A DNA stretch of 13,469 nucleotides, taken from Saccoglossus kowalevskii. Its lineage: Eukaryota; Hemichordata; Enteropneusta; Harrimaniidae. Under the pieces are notes generated by a model. The model saw only the letters and a program-made list of their open reading frames with translations, did not search any database and was not told the origin of the DNA. The translations under genes and the position numbers were made by a program. Shown here in pieces: positions 8,541 to 13,469 of this stretch (positions are counted from its first letter, which is position 1; each line of letters starts with the position of its first letter). The stretch is from the NCBI RefSeq assembly GCF_000003605.2, contig NW_003125899.1:13556-27024 (forward strand). Reading direction: 5' to 3'.

Positions 8541-8580
8541 AAACAAAACGCTAGAAAATATTTTCTAGTGTCTTTTGTGA
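8541..8580. repeat. Hairpin with perfect 18-bp palindrome core
   Basis: CTAGAAAATATTTTCTAG (8551-8568) is a perfect palindrome. Flanking ACAAAA and TTTTGT extend the stem to about 40 bases with a small mismatch. It is probably a remnant of a palindromic repeat. Confidence 0.7.
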
Positions 8581-9504
8581 AACCATTTATTGTAATGAAC
8601 ATTTAATTTCACCATTTGATACTTAGAAAAAATTCACTGGGTTTTAAGTTAACAAATTTGCCAAGGAAACAATGAGTTCTAATGTTTGCATGGATTCAAT
8701 TACACAGATCTGTTTTTACATCTGCAAAAATAGTAAAATTAAAACTCAGTAAATATATTTACAGTACTATAGTTATATATTATGTATTTGTGGCTGATCC
8801 AGCTTTTTCTGTTAACAGAAATGTAAGCTGTATTGATTTACAAACTGTATTACTTGATTATTTGATATGACTCAGCAACGAACATTTGAGAGAACTTATA
8901 CAGCCAATACAAGTATATTTATCAATTTGTATATCTCATTATTAAAGTGATTATGCACTGAAATGTATTTCATTTTGATAACTCTTAATATTCTTTCTTC
9001 TTCCAATTCAAATTTTCAAAGTATCAAATGCCTGACTGAAAAAATCCACTTTTACTGATAGTTAGTTTAATGATGAGTATAAAAAAGTACAAAGTCCATT
9101 TTTATAATACAAAAATAAAAAACATGTATAAAGAACTGAGATCTATATGATATGTATAAGCAAAACAGAACGGATTCAATTACCAGCATTGAATCGGATA
9201 AAGCTTCTGAATAATGAATAGTTTAAAATTAATTAATTTGCATATTTATTTTGTAAATCAAATCAGCTTTACCCATAATTTTGTAAATTTCATTACTAAA
9301 TTTATTCAATTAATGATTGTAATTTATGAAATATTGATTTATTAAAAAAGGCACATGATTTCAAACTGATATTTAGTATGTACAGTAAAAAACAAGAAAG
9401 AAAAAAACAATCTGTTATTTGTTTTTTCAAACATTTTACTAGTCTGTATAAATCATGTATGAGGATAATTGTGTAGGGCTCTGTGGGCAGAGAGTTACAT
9501 GAGA
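8581..9504. other. AT-rich spacer or distal 3' UTR
   Basis: No gene, RNA or clear repeat is seen. Several further minus-strand AATAAA hexamers occur here (for example 9301-9306), so alternative 3' ends of the receptor gene are possible but unproven. Confidence 0.3.
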
Positions 9505-9510
9505 TTTATT
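9505..9510 (-). promoter_or_regulatory. First AATAAA downstream of the receptor stop codon
   Basis: TTTATT on the plus strand is the first canonical poly(A) hexamer I find below the stop at 10044-10046, about 535 bases away. That would give a 3' UTR of normal length. More distal hexamers cannot be excluded. Confidence 0.35.
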
Positions 9511-10043
9511 CCCTGTGAATACACACACCAACACTGATTATTATAAATATAACATGGTTTGTATATTAGTGTCTCACTGTGCAGATATTGAAAAAAGAAA
9601 AGAATGGCAGTGGTGAAAAAAGTAGTTAAACTAAAATAAGAAGCATATAAGTGTGAGTCATCAAGTTGACTTGTGTGCAGACAGCATGTAAATATAGTTG
9701 CCTGTTGCTATGGCATTTTTATGATAAAGTACATACATGTTTAAAACTAAAATCCTGCAAGGTGAACTCGGAAATGTACCTTACTTTCCAGAAAAAGTTC
9801 ATTGTGCAATAATCTACTCTTTAAACAAAATATCAATCTGATCACAAATATTTAAAGTGGCCCAGCTGCCAAACGCTTTGGATGCAATGTGGCTCACATC
9901 CAATGTACACAATTGTGAAATGGTTTTCACAAATTTTAAACGCATGATGGGGCACAACTCTGATGCTTTAAATAATGAGTTGACCCATGGAAATAATAAC
10001 TGAAACATATGCATAAAAAAGCTGCGTTTCAAACACTTGTCAC
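9511..10043 (-). other. Probable proximal 3' UTR of the receptor gene
   Basis: The segment lies directly after the receptor stop codon and before the first AATAAA. It includes a chance minus-strand open frame of 72 codons (9814-10032) with no family signature. The assignment as UTR rests on position only. Confidence 0.45.
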
Positions 10044-10734
10044 TCAGTCATGAACGTCGTCTTGTGCCTCATCATCAGATTCATAAACAGGATTGTTTTT
10101 GAATTCTTGTTGGGAAGACCTGACTCCAGGACTTTGAAATTTCATAGCAAGTTCTTTGACGCTAGTTTTCTTTTTGTTCGTTTCATTTCCTTGGTTATTT
10201 TTCTGCTCAGTCTGTAAAGCATTCATTGGTTGAGCCGACTGTGCACCATCAACAGTGTCATAAGAAGGGTTCTGGTACATGACTGATTCATTGTTCAAAC
10301 TAACAAAAAGTTCTTTCTTCAAGTTGTCTTCTTCTTCAAAACCAACTTCTTTGTTTTCAAAGTTGCCAAGGTTATTTTTACTACTTGTCATCTTCATTCG
10401 ACGACCGTCTGTTACGATAGACGGCTGCTCAGCTGAGTTTGCCATGCGAGGACGAGCACCATGTTTGTTGAAGTCAGCACGTAAATCATTTGTAACTTTA
10501 ACGCTGACAATATTATTTTTTGGATTCTGTATGGGTCTATTAGCGATGCTTGCCATCTGAGTACGAGCCTGTTCTTCTTGTTCCTGCAGCACTGCTGATG
10601 CACCACCTGGGGAAGTCATTTCCTCAAAATCAAAGAATGTAGGATTCTCCAGTTCATGGACTTCAGCTCCTTGAATTTCTTGCATATTTTGGAAGTCCAT
10701 GCCCATTTCAACTTTTTCTTGGTTGCTATCATAC
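10044..10734 (-). CDS. Receptor last exon: cytoplasmic tail with three NPxY/F motifs
   Basis: This last exon follows the acceptor TTTTATAG| (AG at 10735-10736). Its first base completes an Arg codon split with the previous exon. It encodes 229 further residues to TGA (10044-10046). The tail is hydrophilic, rich in Asn, Gln, Glu and Lys, with no membrane segment and no enzymatic domain. Three sites fit the class bound by PTB-domain adaptors: NPTF (10635-10646), NPSY (10260-10271, in MYQNPSYDTVD) and NPVY (10083-10094, in FKNNPVYESDD, 13 residues before the end). In LRP, integrin-beta and CED-1/MEGF10-type receptors such motifs drive endocytosis or phosphotyrosine signalling. The acidic C-terminus and Tyr followed by D/E would suit kinase or SH2/PTB recognition. 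The exact orthologue is unknown to me. Confidence 0.85.
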
Positions 10735-11333
10735 CTATAAAATAACATAATAATATAATCCCCCTGGTTACACAGCAACTAAACTTATCAGGAATGCTGG
10801 ACAACACCAAATATGAAATGATGATGTGCATCAAAGTCCGTAACTTGATATTTTTTTTTACGGACACAATAGTTAAAACCTGTTCCTTAGATGTATGCAA
10901 TATCTAATCAATAGATATAAATAAGGCATTGTTGAGTACATACTATGAAGGTACATCTGTCATAATACCAACTTTAATATTCATATAGAAGACTTTAACT
11001 CATTATTGCAATTGGAATGAGAAAACTTTTGTTTTCACTTGTCGATTTAAGTTGTGTCTTTGATTACACTCTATTAAATAAACAAATTGAGACCCTGATT
11101 TAAAACACAACCAGTAACACCATTGTTGCCTAAAATAATGCTCTCAGGAATGAAAATGTAACAAAACTCTTATTTGAGAGATTGTACAGTATATACACAT
11201 TATGATCAATAAATTATAGCCCAAATAAATTAAGATAACATGTTTTGCTGTTGCCAACACAATTAATGCTTCAGAACACATAACTATGCTTCCATAAATT
11301 ACTGGTGTTACATGCCGTTATGTACACACTCAC
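10735..11333 (-). other. Intron of the receptor gene
   Basis: The donor AG|GTGAG (GT at 11332-11333) and the acceptor ATAG (10735-10736) give a 599-base phase-2 intron. It holds a short hairpin at 10836-10865 and no coding sequence. Confidence 0.85.
10836..10865. repeat. Small inverted repeat GTCCGTAA/TTACGGAC
   Basis: Eight-base arms at 10836-10843 and 10858-10865 flank a T-rich loop. The left arm continues as GTCCGTAACTTGAT, close to GTCCGTAACTCGA in the element ending at 6820. The two may be remnants of the same transposon family. Confidence 0.45.
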
Positions 11334-11550
11334 CTGACTTTAGCACGGCTGGATGTTTTCTTCTGTGAAAGAACTCTGCGGCGTTTGGTCCATACGATAC
11401 AGATAAGGAGAAAAAACAGCACAATGACTGCCACTACACCCAACAAGATGTAGATGAGGAGGAAGGGGACCCCGTTGTCATAACTGTAATCTTTCGTTGA
11501 CTCAAGCTTGATGCCGTTCAGATACTCACAGTGTGAACCAGTGTAATTAC
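11334..11550 (-). CDS. Receptor exon: end of EGF domain, transmembrane helix, basic stop-transfer
   Basis: The acceptor TTTCAG (AG at 11551-11552) completes a split Gly codon. The exon gives 71 whole codons and ends AG|GTGAG, phase 2. NYTGSHCEY supplies the sixth cysteine of the EGF-like domain begun in the previous exon, and NYT is an N-glycosylation sequon. A short stalk (LNGIKLESTKDYSYDNG) leads into a strongly hydrophobic segment of about 27 residues (11390-11470, VPFLLIYILLG to LICIVW). TKRRR follows on the cytoplasmic side. The topology is therefore type I: EGF domains outside, tail inside. Both splice junctions keep frame with the flanking exons, which is the strongest evidence that this is a live gene. 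Confidence 0.92.
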
Positions 11551-12590
11551 CTGAAATGAAATGACTGACAAAATCAACATGGTGCCATTTTAGCATTATT
11601 TTATACTTTAATGCATTCCTTATTATTCTATATCATTTTCTGCTTGTAGTAATAATTTATTAGGAGATATGTCAATGAAAAGTGTTTTACGAGACTTGAT
11701 CTGTCTCTCAGTGACAGGATTCTGTCACATGCTGCATAGTTACCGTATCTAATGTAAACAATAAAATGCATCAAGGTTTGTGACATACTGGTATGAAATT
11801 TTGAAATATTGCAAATATGTCTTGAATGAATGAAAACATATATTTTATTGAATGCTAAATATTTTTGTTTGTTTTTTCGGTAATAGATGTATGAAAATAT
11901 GATGTTATAAAGACCACAAAGTGACATAATTCTAATTCCATCACACATTCCATCATCTGTGCCCAATGTGAACAAAGGCAGATACTCATGGAAGGTGAAC
12001 TAGTTAACCCCATATAAGGGGAAATTTGAATCATAGAATGAGTGCTGATACGGTTTGGAACAAGTGAAAATACAACTTTTTATTGAACAGAAATTTCTAT
12101 TGTTTTCGGTAGAAGTATCTATACTGCACACAAAAAAAACACATACAAGCAGTAGACCATTTTCCGTAAACTGCAAAATCCCACACCATGGATGAAATCA
12201 AACATAAAAAGAGGACAAACAAAGGTCATAGTGGCATCAAACATCGCGCGTGATTCAACAAATGCAGAAGTTTTTTGGGGGACATTTTCATGCTTAATAA
12301 TGTGCTGTACACATTTGATGATAGGCAATTTCGATTAAGTGAGGATATCTCAATGCAATATTCCCCTGTCATGAGCTATGAAAAAAAAGAAATTTGAGTT
12401 CAAAATGGAATCGTTTTTGCAGCAGACATTCGGTCCGCGTCTTTCATGCAATACGCAAGATCTCACTGTTGAGAGGGAATCACCTATTAGCATAAGATTC
12501 TCAGCTACTTTGTCTATTTTTAAATTTTTTGGGTGATCAGGATAAGTTTCCTCCACCTTCGTAAACTAATTTAATATCTCCTCTCCTTAC
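11551..12590 (-). other. Intron of the receptor gene
   Basis: A 1,040-base phase-1 intron between the EGF and transmembrane exons (donor CCAG|GTAAGG, GT at 12589-12590). Open frames inside (for example 11628-11975, 12119-12328, 12350-12556) carry no domain signature and are best read as chance. Confidence 0.8.
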
Positions 12591-12695
12591 CTGGACATAT
12601 GCATGTAAATTTACCGCCTCGGTATGGAACACATACACTGTCACCAAAGCATGGATTAGGTACACATACACTGCCATCAACTTCACAGTTTACAC
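12591..12695 (-). CDS. Receptor exon encoding an EGF-like domain
   Basis: A 105-base symmetrical phase 1-1 exon, typical of shuffled EGF modules, lies between acceptor ACTTAG| (AG at 12696-12697) and donor CAG|GTAAGG. The 34 whole codons begin VNCEVDG, where C is the last cysteine of a preceding EGF domain, so at least one more EGF module is encoded beyond the right edge. They continue through SVC, PNPC, DSVC and KFTCICP. Together with NYTGSHC in the next exon this gives all six EGF cysteines with the usual spacing, including C-x-C before a glycine. There is no D/N-x-D/N/E calcium-binding signature at the start that I would rely on. It is an extracellular domain with unknown ligand. Confidence 0.9.
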
Positions 12696-13469
12696 CTAAG
12701 TAAGCAAGATTCAAACAAAATAACCATTATGAAGTCAGCATCAATTAGTTTAAGCATACTGACATGTGGTGATCGTTTTTTTCTACTACTATATTCCAAA
12801 TTGAAGAGGGTGGTCATCACGCTGTGTCTTGTTCGATATGAGACTCATAGTGACATATTATTTACTAGTCAAGTCTCTTTTATATATTTGTATTCTTTCT
12901 CTTTGTTTGTTTCTATTTATTGTTTTGTTTGTTTTTATTATGAGATGTACAAACTTTTCACTTTATATCCTGCAATAAAGATTTAATAATAATAATAATA
13001 ATATAAAACTTGAATAATATATTTACATGAAACTAGCTGCATGACGACCAAAGCCTTTTTAGGAAGAGAATTTTTTTTTTGTAAACACACTCCACAAATA
13101 GATATCTGGCAACAAATATTTTAAAAATACAAATCATAATAAAAGAAACTGCTGCAGTAAAATTATAAAAATAGTCAGAAATCATGATTACCATACAAAA
13201 TTTAATTACACTAGCAAAAAATGAAAAAAATAGTCAATGAGGGTATGAAGGAGACCTTTGCTCAAACAAGAGAGATGAGAAACAAATAAGACAAAATTGC
13301 CTTTTCATGAAAATAATATTCAAATGACATGTTTATTCAATACATGTATGTTCACAATGAGGTAGACCATGCAGTCTAAAGTCCCACACACTTGTACAAA
13401 TCTTCTTTTTCAACTTATTATTGCAAAATTTTAAAATTAAACTTTGAAATGATCACTTATTCTTCCTAA
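12696..13469 (-). other. Upstream receptor intron, runs off the window
   Basis: The previous exon of the receptor is not visible. No cysteine-spaced EGF frame appears on the minus strand to the end of the window. The tract contains the retrotransposon-like tail described separately and is otherwise AT-rich. Confidence 0.6.
12888..13002 (+). mobile_element. Possible 3' tail of a non-LTR retrotransposon
   Basis: A pyrimidine-rich plus-strand stretch (TTTGTTTGTTTC, TTTGTTTGTTTTTATTATGAG) is followed by AATAAA (12974-12979) and a (TAA)6 tail (12984-13002). An AATAAAG followed by a simple 3-bp tail is the usual 3' end of many invertebrate LINEs. No reverse-transcriptase coding is visible, so this would be a 5'-truncated copy. 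The 5' limit is arbitrary. Confidence 0.4.

Noticed and set aside
9814-10032. 72-codon minus-strand frame below the receptor stop
   Set aside because: No recognisable domain; it sits where the 3' UTR is expected.
11628-12556. Three minus-strand frames in the receptor intron
   Set aside because: They do not fit the phase 1-1 splice chain and have no cysteine or domain pattern.
12729-12986. 85-codon plus-strand frame
   Set aside because: Its hydrophobic, Phe/Tyr-rich translation comes from a T-rich retrotransposon-like tail, not from a protein gene.
13003-13469. Search for the next EGF exon upstream
   Set aside because: No minus-strand frame shows EGF cysteine spacing with splice sites; the exon must lie outside the window.

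Overview
The window is eukaryotic and almost certainly metazoan. It is roughly two-thirds A+T by eye, with canonical GT-AG spliced exons, large gene-poor spacers, microsatellites and decayed transposon-like repeats. The protein similarities I can recall, an EGF/NPxY membrane receptor and a repeat-like gene family abundant in cnidarians, molluscs, other aquatic invertebrates and teleosts, suggest an aquatic invertebrate. I cannot fix the phylum.

Left part (about 272-4479, minus strand): a 4.2 kb decayed copy of one large protein family, read from high to low coordinates. Homology runs almost end to end without introns but is broken by about a dozen frameshifts or stops. Its C-terminal third carries three spaced motifs (EADSR, SPDTD, HAFSGCD). 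Their order and character resemble the acidic active-site motifs of PIN/XPG(FEN1)-type nucleases. This is the most interesting piece of biology here, and the assignment is inference.

Middle (about 4480-10043): no convincing long gene. It holds a compound (TGAA)21/(TTAA)n microsatellite, a 14-G run beside a short GC-rich patch, a weak tRNA-like A-box/B-box stretch, and a candidate minus-strand first coding exon encoding a signal peptide (6257-6322). It also holds an element with 12-bp inverted repeats around three 20-bp direct repeats (6706-6820), an array of diverged ~128-bp repeats (about 6855-7741) and a perfect 18-bp palindrome. The part nearest 10043 is probably the 3' untranslated region of the next gene.

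Right part (10044-12695, minus strand): three spliced exons form the C-terminus of a type I membrane receptor. They encode an EGF-like domain, a juxtamembrane and transmembrane segment, and a ~250-residue cytoplasmic tail with three NPxY/F sites. Splice phases match perfectly (1, then 2) and the frames are intact. The N-terminal exons lie beyond the right edge. An intron-like tract at 12696-13469 carries what looks like the 3' tail of a non-LTR retrotransposon. The intact receptor exons beside the shredded left-hand gene argue that the left-hand lesions are real decay rather than poor sequence quality.
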